Source: Caenorhabditis elegans
Lineage: Eukaryota; Nematoda; Chromadorea; Rhabditida; Rhabditidae
Direction: 5' to 3'
DNA: 64,000 nucleotides
NCBI RefSeq assembly: GCF_000002985.6
Contig: NC_003281.10
Span: 8,060,001-8,124,000, forward strand
This document shows, one piece after another, positions 33,585-45,346 of the stretch. Each line of letters starts with the position of its first letter. The first letter of the stretch is position 1. A program made the position numbers and the translations under genes. The notes below the pieces were generated by a model. It had not been told where the DNA came from and ran no database searches. It worked only from the letters and a program-made list of their open reading frames with translations.

Positions 33585-36168
33585 ATGTCAAATGATGGAA
33601 GTGACCATAGCGACGACGAGGAAGAAAGTTTCTCAATGGTTCGAGAAGCAACGAATTTTTTTCTGGATAGGAGAAGGGTTAGTAAGACAAAAGATCCATA
33701 TTTTAGACATGTTTAATATTACCTTGGCACGAAATATGCGATTTTTGAGTTAAAGGTAGCCGGTCTCGACACTACAATTTTCTTGTCTTGTTAATTGAAA
33801 AAATCTGTGCTCCTTTAAGGAGTACTGTAATTTCAACCTTTCGTTGCTTCGGATATTTTATCAACTTTTGTGTAGTTTTATCGATATATTTAACCAATAT
33901 ATATTTTGAAAGGTTGATTATAAGTAACAATAAAACACTGAATTTAAACAAATCATGAGAACAACTATGAAAAATAAACTTCCGCAGCAAATAAAGTTTG
34001 AAACTACAGTACTATTTAAAGGCTCGCGCGCAGCTTCTGCATTTAACAATAATGTTCGTTTCGAGACTGGGTACCGTATTTTAGACGCAATTGGTCGATG
34101 AATCAACTTCTAAATAAGTGTCTAATGTACCAAATGAAACGAACAAGTTCAATCTGCCTTCAGACATTTATCATAAGAAATCAAAATCTATAAATTCTTG
34201 TTTTAAAACTTTTGTCATTGTTCGGAAAAATCTTGGTCAAAGGTCAAAATGTATTAATAACTTTTCAGGACGTATACATTAACTCTGTACTCGAACACAT
34301 AGGAGGCTTTGAGAAATGGTCTCAATTGAATAATGATTGTCAACGAACAGTAGTTAAATTTTTGGATTATAAGTCAAGATGTCAACTTGCAATATGCTCA
34401 AAAATCGATTATGACCTCGTTAACTCGGTTCCCATGAACATCCATGGAATAGGATTTTCTGAAGAATATGAACATGTAAGTTAGATTAAAATGTATTTTT
34501 AAAATCAATAATGTACTTTCAGCCATCAGTGAAAGTTTGTGTAGAGTTCGAAAAAAACTCAAATAAAAAGTTTGAGTTAATTTTCGAGCAATCATTAAAT
34601 GATACTGAGATCAAATGGACGAAGTATTCCAATGTTTTGTTACCGGAAAAACATTGTATTGTCATTGAGAATAGCAAATATTATGAAGAATCTGTGAAAT
34701 TTGTTGAAAAATGGATGAAGAAGTGTTGTTATGGAGTTTCATCTGTCAAAGTTGGAATGGTTAGTTTTTATTTTTGTACTTGATAGATTAAAGCATTAGA
34801 AATATTGAAGAAAGTTAGGAGTTCTCTTTGAAGTTATTCCAGAATAATCCGAAATTCCGACGCATCTGAAAATTGTCAAAAAGGGAATTTGAATTATATT
34901 CAAAACTTTTTTCCCTCTTTGTGGCAATAATACATTTTGGGCTATTTTTAGTATGTTGTGTCTGAAGTGAGCAAATTGCGCAAGCGGAGCAAATTGCTGA
35001 TTGGTTTGACAAGTTGTTCTTTTGTAGAATTGAAATAGCTTTCGAATCAAGCATTTCAAATGAGAATGAACTTGAGAAACCCATTTTCCTTTTCGTTGTG
35101 GTTTCATTAAACTTTTTTTTAAATCTAAAACTTTCAGGACAACTATCCTCTTGAAACAAGTCATATCAAAGACTTACCCAACTGTAGAGATGTGATGTTA
35201 AACTTGAAAAATGAAAATTCTGTGAGATGGTGGCTGAACAAAATGCCACATCACATGCATGACTTACATATTTCACCAGCAACATTTAGAGAACATAATG
35301 AAGTCACACTGTCACCAGATATACTCACACTACCACAGGTATTCAATTTTTTCTAATAACAAATTCAAATTTTGAAAAAAAAATGCCTTTTATATTTTTT
35401 ATTTGACGTTCTTCAGATAACCAACTGCGAGAAATTGTACCTTTACCACAAAACCAATATCTCGAATGAGCAATTTTTTGAATTAAAAGCAAAGAAATGT
35501 AGTTTCAATTCTTCAAATATAACGGATGAAGCAATCAACAAATTTATAAAGGTAACTGAATCACTGTTTTCATATTCAAATATGCAATTTTATTTTAGAA
35601 TTGGATAAACGGGAAATCTGTGGAAGGGTTTAAAGAAGCGTTTTTATGGCAAAGGTCTACTTCAAATACAGAAGAAATTACAAAAGGAATTGAAATCAGA
35701 CCATGGAATGAACAATTTCAAAGAGAAAAGTTAGTATTTACAAAGTTATCATTGCAGATTTTTTTTTCAAAAATTGGAGCAATATGAAAACTACAGACGT
35801 TAAATTTCAATAAGAAGTGTTAAACAATTTCTGTACCGTCTAATAAATTGAGATGTAATACATTCTAATTGTAAACGATTTTGTTTTAAAATTATGGTGC
35901 AAAGCCAAAATTCGAAAAGCTATCAGCAACCTATAAAATATTACTTTTCAGTGCAAAATTCTGGTCGGATTTCTCTGAATATTGTTATAGTGGAAGATGT
36001 TATCAAATATCAAGTAATATTAATCCATACAATAGTATGACTCTTAATTTCATCAATAACTGCGTTTCGATTCATGTCACTGGATTGGCAAAGAAGAAAA
36101 ATGGAATGCCTTATACTAAATATGTATCACCAAAATCATATACTTTCTGTAATCCAATACGCTTGTAA
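33585..36168 (+). CDS. F-box / FBA_2-like protein
   Basis: Seven exons give 406 aa: 33585-33677, 34269-34475, 34523-34759, 35138-35338, 35417-35551, 35599-35729, 35952-36168. An acidic N terminus precedes an F-box-like helix set (about residues 40-85), with W, L and the [14 protein letters not shown] pattern seen in nematode F-boxes. The C-terminal two-thirds resemble the FBA_2 F-box-associated domain, including [14 protein letters not shown] (about 285). Family knowledge: nematode F-box proteins link substrates to SKP1/CUL1 ubiquitin ligases and form a huge fast-evolving family. The long intron 1 (33678-34268) holds an inverted repeat pair. The FBA part resembles the gene at 39327-40638. Polyadenylation signal AATAAA at 36291-36296. 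Confidence 0.75.
33757..34086. repeat. Inverted pair of dispersed repeat R in intron 1 of the F-box-like gene
   Basis: Left arm 33757-33862 begins AGCCGGTCTCGACACTACAA and includes CCTTTAAGGAGTACTGTAAT. Right arm 33984-34086 is the inverse, with CTACAGTACTATTTAAAGG and TTTCGAGACTGGGTACCGTA. The spacer is about 120 bases. Confidence 0.75.
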
Positions 36169-36735
36169 GCTGCTCCGATTTTGTAGATTTGCACATTTTA
36201 GAAAATGATTTTGTATTAGTTCAATTGTATGTAACTTCCATGAGTTCTGCAAAGAAACGACTTTTGTACTCTGCTTTTAAAGATTTCTACAATAAAAACA
36301 GACAGGAGATTTTTAGAAATTTCAGAATCAGAAATCAAATAGATTTGTTTTTGAAATAGGGTAGCTTATACCTTCCGCATGCCTACGTTTCTAACATGTG
36401 AAATTTCCTAAACCCCCTAGTTTGACAGTATCGTAAAATGTCGAGAAACTAGGTTACAGACTGATCGCTGTGATACCAACATTCGAATTTATCAATCGTC
36501 AATGTCAACTGAAACTGAATTGTATTGGCTCTCTTTCAGGAATATTCAGCAATGAGGAGTGAATAAAAATTATACTCCATTAACATTACAGTATCCCATA
36601 CAGTGCACTCCTATTCGATTACATTTATCCTACAAAAAAAGTTTTAAATAACCGCCGCTAGTATTTTTTGAGTAGTAAAATAAATCTCATAAATTTTTAT
36701 TCATTTCAAATACACCAATAAAATCAAGTTCAGTT
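36169..36735. other. Convergent 3' region between F-box-like gene and kinase gene
   Basis: 567 bases. Holds the plus-strand AATAAA at 36291-36296 and the minus-strand signal (TTTATT on the plus strand) at 36697-36702, 34 bases past the kinase stop. Nothing else recognised. Confidence 0.55.
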
Positions 36736-38152
36736 CTAGAATCCAAGTGGGTTAGTGTTGAAGTCATCCACAGTAAAGAAAGAAGCTTCTGGGAGCTCTC
36801 CAGATTCTTTTGTTCCTAAAAATAATCAAAATTAATTTTTGACAATTCAAGCTGTGTTACCTTTCTTTCCCAATCCAAACTTGTTCCCTTGAGATGCTGG
36901 ATTTTTCTTCTTCTCTGGCTCCCAATGATATGGGTCGGACCATTTATAATTGGCACATTTCATGACATCTTCAAGCAATTTGAATAGCTTCTCATAGTCT
37001 GGACGATGATAGAACAGAGTGGAACGAACAGTTTTCACAAAGCTCAGCATTTGAACGGGGCTCTTTGCGAAGAGAACCTCGTCGTGGATTTTTCGCTTCA
37101 TTTCACCGATTTCCACCTGCAAATCATGGAATTTAACAAAAGATTTTGTATTTTCTAACCTTATCATCAACATCATGCCATGCCAATCGACATCTCATCT
37201 CCGCCAAAATGTACACCAAAGCCCACAAGTCATCAACTCTTCCTTGCTCATAACGGTCATGCATCGCCACTGAGCAATAACGGGCGGTTCCACGGAAATA
37301 TGTTTTCTCACGTGGACGACGCATCTTCAATCCATCGTCTTCGTCGGCAATGTATTGACGGGCCAATCCGAAATCAAGCACGAGAAAATATCTCTCGTCA
37401 GCTGAGCCCTTCTGTAAAAAACTTCATTGATGGTTATACATTTCTAGACTCACACAACCCATTGCCACGTTGGCAGGCTTCAAATCCCGATGAAGATATC
37501 CAATCTAAATGTTAAAATTTGTTTGATATCATTCAACTTCACCTACGTCATGAACCTGTTTGATTCCGAAAAGGATACAAATACCAATTCTAACTTGAGT
37601 GGAAACATTCAGAAAAGGTCCGTGCTTTCTGAAACTCAATTATTTCAATAATTTTTCACTTTTAGACAGCCTACTTAAGAAGTGAATCGAGACTCTCTCC
37701 AAGAAGGGTCATAACCATATATGAGTACCTCTCCTTCTTCCCACTAGCCACACATTTTGCAACGTGCTTTTTCGAAATGAGCTGGGAGAGAATCTGAATA
37801 ACAACGACCTGAGACCCTTAACTATAAGCTAAATCTTACCTGGACTTCCATTTTGAGAATGTTACCAGCATCTTGAGACTTGAACTCAACTTTCAGTGCA
37901 TAGTGTTGACCCTTCTCCGATGTGTCTTCAACTTTGAAGACCGAGCCACAACCACCTTCACCTAGTTTTTGAACGACCTTAAGTACTCTTATAGATCAAC
38001 TAAATTTTGACATTTTGATTAATGCCAGTTGGCAGGACCAACTCACTTACTAAACCACCATAATCTACGCGCAAATTCCCGCAACTCACCTTGTATCTTT
38101 TCCCGACAACCGCTCCAATTTCTAGCGTCTCTTCACCAACGTCTCCCGGCAT
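36736..38152 (-). CDS. Casein kinase 1 / tau-tubulin kinase-like protein kinase
   Basis: Eight exons give 346 aa: 38090-38152, 37840-37977, 37675-37793, 37547-37628, 37454-37504, 37160-37411, 36861-37116, 36736-36815. Kinase landmarks in order: glycine loop GEGGCGSV (27-34), the ATP lysine in YALKVEFKS (about 48), HRDLKPANVAMG (catalytic loop, about 138), DFGLARQY (about 163) and the CK1-type GTARYCS substrate loop. The stretch DDLWALVYILAEM is typical of the TTBK/CK1 branch expanded in nematodes, many members of which are sperm-enriched. The domain fills nearly the whole protein, with a short tail rich in Lys and Gly. Intron 1 apparently ends in AAG. The two FBA-like genes flank it. I am sure of the kinase family, not of substrate or tissue. 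Confidence 0.9.
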
Positions 38153-39326
38153 TTTGCGCTTGAATTGAAAATACTACTTGATACTACAAAACAGATCAAG
38201 TGAATTTTGAAAAATGAATCAAATAGCCAAAAATGTGGACACTTTGTACGTGTGGATTTAATTGAAAGTATAAATTTTGGAATGAAAAGTTCAACACGTC
38301 GGTCACAAGGACTTTTTATTGTTAAAGTTTTGGTAAATTGCCAAAATTTTCAAAAATGTTCGAGCCTTTAAAATGTTGAAATACAAAAAATTGGAACGCA
38401 ATTAAAATATTTTTTTTTTTTGCCCGACTTCCAAATGTTATGACAGGAGAACAATGAGTTTTCACCACTTTATGGCTGAAAATAAAAACATTTCAATAAT
38501 TTTTTTAATAGTTTACTATGCCATTCGGAAATTTTAGCACTATGAAACTGTGAGGTGCCAGTAGTATAAACTTCCAGTAATTTTGGTTGTCAGAAAGCAA
38601 AAAGTTAACTTGCCTGCCTTCGTGCCTACCTTAAATGTTTTAAAGCGTCATTCTTTGAAATTTAAAAAATGGTTCATTTTTTGAACTCACGAACTCTAGA
38701 CTTTTCCTCTATTAAAAATGTTCCCATATTCCTTATAAACGTGCATTTTTTCATCTCTCTTCCGCCTCTCAAACTCTTTCAATTGGCTTCACTTGTTGTC
38801 GGGCGGTCTCTTCAAGCTACTCATTGAGCCATTTATACCTTCATCTGTCTGGACTTTCTCTTCTCTGTTTCATTATTTTCTAAATTTCATTTCCTTCTTT
38901 CTCTTTTCTGTTAGAGTTCCTTTTTCCTGCTGCATAATTAGTAGGTTGTCCCACTTCAATTTTCGATATCTCGTGACTCGCCGCGGCGCCGAGGCTTTAC
39001 GTTTTCAATTTGAATATAAATATTCATTTTTGACTCACAGCTAATATATAATTTGATAGAGATTCATTTTTCAAAATACCACATAATTTTAGTTTTTAAC
39101 CCAATCTTTCAGATTACCTAGATGTAAATATTTACAACAACTTTCAATAGTTGACGTAACACCCTTCACAGACATGTTTATTTGGATAGTTCTTCCATTG
39201 TTTCATCGTTTTTTCTATTCAAATTAATCAAAATCCAATATCCTAAACCCTTCGCCTTTTTTCTTAATCGCCGACCCACTGGTGAACAAACATTCAGATT
39301 CATCTCTTTTTGGCACATTTCAGAAA
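38153..39326. promoter_or_regulatory. Divergent upstream region of kinase gene and FBA-like gene
   Basis: 1174 bases between two divergent start codons. T-rich; a TTTCAG ends at 39323, three bases before the plus-strand ATG. No coding exon is supported. Confidence 0.5.
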
Positions 39327-40638
39327 ATGTTGCAACCCAATTTTCGTCGGTTTGAACCTTCTTACAGCTGGAAGTCTCGGGAAAAATCTACTGAAAATCG
39401 GGTTAGTTAAAAACTTTAATTAATTTAACTTTTTTTAATGGTAGATTTGCTATTCAAGAAAATTTACTTTTTTAAGGGATTTCTATCACGGATGTGTGGA
39501 ATTAAACAGGTATAGTTTGACTCGATCTTTGCAATAAACTAGAAATTTTTTCATTTAGAAAATGAATAAATACAACTGTCGTGGGAAATATCAAGAGACC
39601 AATGACCAGAATTTAATGCAAGATTCAGGATATTCACTGAAAATTATAAGCTCTGGTGATGAACAGGTTTTTAAATTGAAAATAATCACATTCCTCATAA
39701 TATTTTAATTAAATCATAAATTTTTAGATTACAATTGTATATACAAGTCGACTAGGAAAAATGAAAGATCTCCAAGTTCCGGAGATTGAAATTTCAGGAG
39801 TTCTTTTGGAAAGATTGGAAGCTTGTAATTATAGGCTTGACGAGCTTTTTATAGACTTGGTAGTTAAAAAATTAATCTGAATTCCGCGTATTTTGATATT
39901 TCAGAAAGCAAGCAAATGTATTTGTAGTTCGAATGAGCTTTTGAACATTCCAAAAATCATCGTTAGAAGGCTTTTTCTAAAAATGGAATCTCTGGAAATG
40001 TTGGAGTGGTGGATTGAAAGAGTTGATCCGAACTCTCTAAATGAGCTGTGTATTGCTCCTCATGGAGAATATCCACTTGATATTCCGTCCAAGATATTTG
40101 ATCTTCCACATGTAAGTATGTTTATTTTTGAATATTTTTGGTACAATACATTTTCAGTTCCAAAATTGCAAAACACTGAGTATTATGGAGCACTGTTCTT
40201 TCTCAACCGACCAATTTCTAGCATTGTGTATTGCAATTCCAAATTTTTCTTTTTATTCGGACAGAATTGATGAAAATATAGTTGCTCATGCGATAAAGGT
40301 ATTGAAAATCATCATGGAATGAAGAATTGTTATTTTTCAGAAACGTCTCAGCTTAAATGATCAATTTGTTGTCCTAGAATGGTTTTTCACTAAACACGTG
40401 AATGTTGAAAAAGTCACAGGAGATTTGAAGTGTACGAATTATGATAGAAAGTGAGCAGAAAACTGATGTTAGGCAAACTAGAATTAATTTCAGAGAGCGC
40501 TTTGATGTCAAAACTGAGTGCTTCGAGCCAGTTGATGTATACAGTGTTCCAGATGAGAATAACAAGAAAACGTCCTTGCTGGTTTTGAAAGATTCAACTG
40601 ACAATTTCAAACCGTATAACATTGTTGCGTTTTCATAA
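39327..40638 (+). CDS. FBA-like protein lacking an obvious F-box
   Basis: Eight exons give 316 aa: 39327-39401, 39477-39509, 39559-39666, 39728-39859, 39905-40111, 40158-40298, 40341-40450, 40494-40638. The middle aligns by eye with the FBA-like region of the 33585-36168 gene: EWWIERVDPNSLNELCIAP corresponds to [19 protein letters not shown], and both continue with a DI..LP, a Cys, and a QF..L pattern. The first 70 residues do not look like an F-box. Exon 2 is only 33 bases and would need an AAG acceptor; translation might instead start inside it or exon 3. Probably a diverged paralogue that lost or never had the F-box. AATAAA at 40708-40713. Confidence 0.6.
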
Positions 40639-41347
40639 TTTTATGTTTTGAGATGCCGTCTTGGAAATATAGTGTTTTTGAAGCTAAATATCCTATCTCA
40701 TGTATTAAATAAAATTGTTATAGTATCTCTTTCCATCCATTTTAATCGTCAAAGAAAGGCGTGTAAACCACGAAAACTTACCACTAATCCAAAAAGAGAA
40801 GCTGCCTTCTCTCCAAATGACGGTAAGACGTGGAAGACACGTGGTAAAAATGTATTACGTACGCCATAAAATATACGTATTAATCCATTTAAAATTAATT
40901 TTTCTTTTATTAACATCTGGCATCGTTTAACACACGTGCAAATGTTCTGTTACAAGCCCAAAAAGGTTCGTTGCTAATTTTTAAAACATTAATGTACAAA
41001 ATTATTGCAGAAAGTACATTGAATAATAAATTTTTCAATTTTTAAAACCGTTTTTTAAATCAATGTCTCCGTGATATTTATGTTTGACCAGAAAATGTTT
41101 GATCGATGACAGCGCGCTGTTTTGTTTAGCACCCTTTTTCATCGGCGCGTAAATCGACACACGGTTCGCTGCGAGACCTGCGCCCGCCAAGCATCAACAT
41201 TCGAATTTGCCGTCCGCCATTTTCGTCCTAAAATGACTTTTACCGATTCTTTTTCAAGTTTCCAGCTCGCCTCTTGTCATTTTTAGAAATAAAAACGTTT
41301 ATTCAATTATTAATACTGAATATTTTAATTTTTGTGTTGCATTTCAG
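40639..41347. promoter_or_regulatory. Upstream region of plk-1
   Basis: 709 bases between the FBA-like gene and plk-1. Beyond AATAAA at 40708, there is a basic open stretch (40738-40868, see findings). A GC-rich patch at 41105-41230 carries GCGCGCTG and GGCGCGTAAATCGACACACG, and is the best candidate core promoter for plk-1. The region ends in ATTTCAG immediately before the ATG. Confidence 0.6.
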
Positions 41348-43727
41348 ATGAATCGACTTCCCAACATTGCAAAACCCCCACAAAAGTCCAACCAAAGAAA
41401 GGAGAAGGCTCCACCAGAGGTTCCCGCTCTCATCGCCGACAAGGATCGTGGGACCTATTATGAGAAAGGACGATTTTTGGGCAAGGGAGGATTCGCTCAC
41501 TGTTATGAGCTTACGAATCGAGCAACACGCGAGGTTGTCGCTGGAAAAGTGGTTCCGAAGTCGATGCTCGTCAAGCAATACCAGAGAGATAAGGTAGACA
41601 ATGAACGAATCTTAGTTCAGTGCATATTACGATTTTTCAGATGACACAAGAGGTGCAGATTCATCGAGAGCTTGGACACATCAATATCGTGAAGTTATTC
41701 AACTTCTTCGAGGACAATCTCAACGTGTATATCACTTTGGAGTTATGTGCAAGACGGTCGCTGATGGAGTTGCACAAAAGAAGAAAGGCGGTCACCGAAC
41801 CTGAAGCTCGTTATTTCACTCATCAAATTGTGGATGGCGTGCTGTATTTGCATGATCTGAACATCATTCATCGTGATATGAAGCTTGGAAATCTTTTCCT
41901 CAATGATGATCTAGTTGTCAAAATTGGAGATTTCGGATTAGCAACAACGGTCAACGGTGATGAGAGAAAGAAAACGTTGTGTGGAACGCCAAACTACATA
42001 GCTCCGGAGGTTTTGAACAAAGCTGGACACTCATTTGAAGTTGACATTTGGGCAGTTGGATGCATTCTGTACATTCTTCTTTTCGGACAACCACCATTCG
42101 AGTCTAAATCGCTTGAAGAGACATACTCACGCATTCGCCACAACAACTACACCATTCCGTCGATCGCAACACAACCAGCAGCAAGCCTAATCCGCAAGAT
42201 GCTTGATCCTGAGCCAACACGTCGTCCGACTGCCAAGCAGGTAATTTCAATAGTTTTGAACTGGAGTGAAAATCATTTTAGTATTATCGGAGATTCGAGT
42301 TTCATCATTAGAAAATTTGTACTTTTGAATTTTATCGTGAACTTTTATTGAGAGATAGTTCACGTTCAGTTTGATTGCCCTTCGTTCTAATTAGTAAAGA
42401 GATCGAAAACAATTTTTAAAAAATCAGTTCGAATATTTAAATAAGTTATGAAATCTCTTCAACTCGGAATGAAAACCCTACAGGTTCAACGCGATGGCTT
42501 CTTCAAGTCAGGATTCATGCCGACTAGACTTCCAGTCTCCTGCCTCACTATGGTGCCAAAGTTCGGAGGACACGAAACTTCGATGATGGAGGAAAATGTT
42601 GCTCCAAGAGGGGTTGATGCTCGTTCACAACGCCCATTGAACGGAAGAGCTGGATTGTCTGCCCTCCCACAACACATCGTGTCGAACAATGCCGATCGTG
42701 AGCGTGCTCAACAACAAGCTGCAGAGGCGACTTTCCGGGAGCCCGAGGATGCATACCTTTCACAACTTTTCCACCAAGTTGCTGTGCTCTTAGAGCAGCG
42801 TATTCCAGGGGTAAGAATAAACAAGAGGTTTTTTTTAAATTAAAAGTTTGTTACAGCTGGAAGAAGAAGAAGCTGCTCTTGATGGTTATCAATCACCAGA
42901 GTGCCTCCCGGTTTTCTGGATTTCGAAATGGGTTGACTATTCGGACAAGTATGGCATCGGATATCAACTATGTGACAATTCCGTCGGAGTTCTCTTCAAT
43001 GACAATTCTCGTATCATGCTTGATCAAGCTGGAAACGAGTTGACCTATATTGAGAAGAGCAACAAAGAGCACTACTTCTCGATGCACTCAGGTGAAATGC
43101 CTGGATTGCTCAACAAGAAAGTCACATTGCTTAAGTATTTTCGATCCTACATGAATGACCATTTGGTGAAAGCTGGAGAAGGATCTGAACAAAGAGCTGG
43201 TGATGACTTGGCTCGTTTACCAACGCTTCGAGTTTGGTTCAGAACCAAATCAGCAATTGTTTTGCACCTTTCCAATGGAACTGTTCAGATAAATTTCTTC
43301 AATGTAAGCAAATTCATAATTTAATGGAAACACCCAACAATATAATTTTCAGGATCATGTCAAGATGATGATGTGCCCATTAATGCAAGCAGTTACATTC
43401 ATCGATCAAAACAAGCGTATGCTCACCTACAAGCTGAACAATCTTCAGCGCAATGGATGTCCAGAGGTTTGAATCGCCATTTCAGTATCAACAAATATAA
43501 CGTATAATTTACAGAAATTCCTTCACCGACTGAAGTATGCGAAGACAATGATCGAAAGGTTGATGAGCGATGCTAACGTTGTATCCCAGAATCCAGCTCG
43601 TCAACCGGATATGCCACGGTCAATGGCAGCTGCTCGTTCAGCTTCGGCAGGATCACGAGGACCAAATCAAGCTGCATCGCACCTTCCCCAGTCGGCAAGT
43701 GGATCCAATATTCACCCACGTCGATAG
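41348..43727 (+). CDS. plk-1: Polo-like kinase 1
   Basis: Six exons give 648 aa: 41348-41593, 41641-42240, 42484-42810, 42857-43303, 43353-43466, 43515-43727. The kinase domain (about 35-290) shows [30 protein letters not shown] and the activation segment [14 protein letters not shown], whose Thr is the activating site in the Polo family. The tandem polo boxes begin at [20 protein letters not shown] (near 405) and [15 protein letters not shown] (near 520), and the phosphopeptide pincer His/Lys is present in NDHVKMM. Family knowledge: it phosphorylates centrosome, kinetochore and spindle-assembly targets and drives mitotic entry. The ATG abuts a TTTCAG, so the mRNA is probably trans-spliced right at the start codon. 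AATAAA at 44049-44054 implies a 3' UTR of about 330 bases. Confidence 0.97.
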
Positions 43728-44048
43728 ATCCGTATGTGCTCTTTGCCACTTCCATGAATTTGCTTACATCTCCTGATTAATTCCAAGAAGTATTATTCTA
43801 TACATTTAACCCGTACTCTTCATTTATTGTTGCTGTTTTTCATCGACCCTTTTAGTCCCATGTTTCAGCATCCAACATGTCTTTATTCCCCGTCCTCGAT
43901 CTCCCGTAGCTCATTTCATTGTAAATACTGATGAGACCCGCTGTAGCCCTTTTTCATTCGTTTGTATTCATGGGCGAGGCGATTTTTATTTTGCGTTTTT
44001 ATTTCTTTTTGCTAATTGAATCATCTTTTTTTGGTATTAGTCCCACGA

Positions 44049-44054
44049 AATAAA
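44049..44054 (+). terminator. Polyadenylation signal AATAAA of plk-1
   Basis: Exact AATAAA about 320 bases after the plk-1 stop; no better candidate lies between. Confidence 0.65.
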
Positions 44055-44473
44055 ACGTACCGATGATTATTAAACTGTATTCTTCATTTTTCCAAACTTT
44101 CTCGACAATTTCATTTTTGGTAGATAGCAGCACATTGGGAAAAATCAAGTTGAGCTGCTCATCTGCCTCAACTTTCCATTTCAGAATTTTCGAAAAAGCG
44201 TGTATAATATTTACTGATTCCGAGACAATTATTTGAACATGATTGTTACAAAGATCACGGTCGCAAAGTAACAAATGTTCTGTTTAATTACTTGCCACTC
44301 TGAACAGTTTCCGTCACTTATTTTATATCCAAACAGGTTCGATTCCAAATAGTCTCAAATTATGCCAATGGGATCTGCTTTACTGTAACAGTTGGACATA
44401 AACTGTTATATGAAATCAAAAATACAATAGTTTAAATTGTTTTTGCTCTCTGCTTGAATTTTGGATTTCTAGA

Positions 44474-44875
44474 GATCTAGAGCAGAGCTGAGCAGCCGGC
44501 CAAAAAAATCGGCGATCGCCGATGAAATTTTTTTTTCGGCGATCGCCGATCACAAATTGCCAAAAAAAAATCGGCGATCGCCAATTGCCGATTGCCGATC
44601 AGTGTGCGTCTAATTTTTTTCAATTTTAAAATCCTAATTTTAAGAGCTCTTTCAAATAATTTTTTATAAAAACAGGAATATTAGGCAACGAAAAGCACTC
44701 CTTGATACCTTAAAATTCGAAAAGTAGTGAAAAATAGTCCGAAAATATACCTTCTTCCTTCTTCAGAGGGGTCTATCTTGGACTATAAAATTTCATCGGC
44801 AATCGCCGATCGCCGACCCGTTTTTCCCTTTCGGCGATCGGCGATCGCCGATTGCCGCTCACCCCTGATCTAGAG
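44474..44875. repeat. Palindromic CGGCGATCGCCG element B with 9-bp target duplication
   Basis: The element 44483-44866 is bounded by exact direct repeats GATCTAGAG (44474-44482 and 44867-44875). Its ends are inverted: CAGAGCTGAGCAGCCGGC at the left, and GCCGCTCACCCCT at the right. Each side is packed with CGGCGATCGCCG palindromes; the centre (about 44610-44780) is ordinary AT-rich sequence. No transposase ORF is present, so it is a non-autonomous element. Confidence 0.8.
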
Positions 44876-45238
44876 ACCATCGATAGCGCATCATCGTCAG
44901 ACCTGCCTCTTCACCTATGCGTAGGTAGACCTACGACCACCGTTTGATCAACCACAGATGCGTCTCGTCCACAGTAACTCGTTACTTTGTTATATTCTTT
45001 TTGATATAATATTTTCCCGTTTCCTCTCGCCCTTGTTTTGTTGGACCCAATGTCTATTTGTTTTGTTGGTCCCATCCCCTATAAAAGGCTTTCTTGGATG
45101 TTTTTCCCACGTTCTTATCTTTTTATCCCTGTTCCCTAAGCCCTTTCCCCTTGTCGTTGTTTCTTGTTGTTCCCCTCATAAATTAATTACTTATATAAGA
45201 CAACTTTTACTAAGCAAACGCAAAGTTTAAAGATTTTT

Positions 45239-45346
45239 GCGCCAAAAATACAGTACCCGGTCTTGACACGACATTTTTGTTAAATACAAACGGAAGTGCG
45301 CCTTTAAAGAGTACTGTAATTTCTAGCCTTAGTTGCTGTGGGATTT
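45239..45346 (+). repeat. Single copy of dispersed repeat R
   Basis: Contains ATACAGTACCCGGTCTTGAC, then GTGCGCCTTTAAAGAGTACT, then a TTGCTGTGGGATTTT end, matching the left arm of the inverted pairs elsewhere in the window. A GAAA/T-rich tract follows. Confidence 0.75.

Noticed and set aside
44483..44866. Possible CRISPR-like array because of regularly repeated CGGCGATCGCCG
   Set aside because: The repeats are palindromic, irregularly spaced and without unique spacers of constant size; this is a eukaryotic transposable-element derivative.
44958..45230. 90-aa hydrophobic plus-strand open frame that looks membrane-like
   Set aside because: T-rich DNA gives Leu/Phe-rich frames by chance; no splice partners, no homology, and it lies next to repeats.
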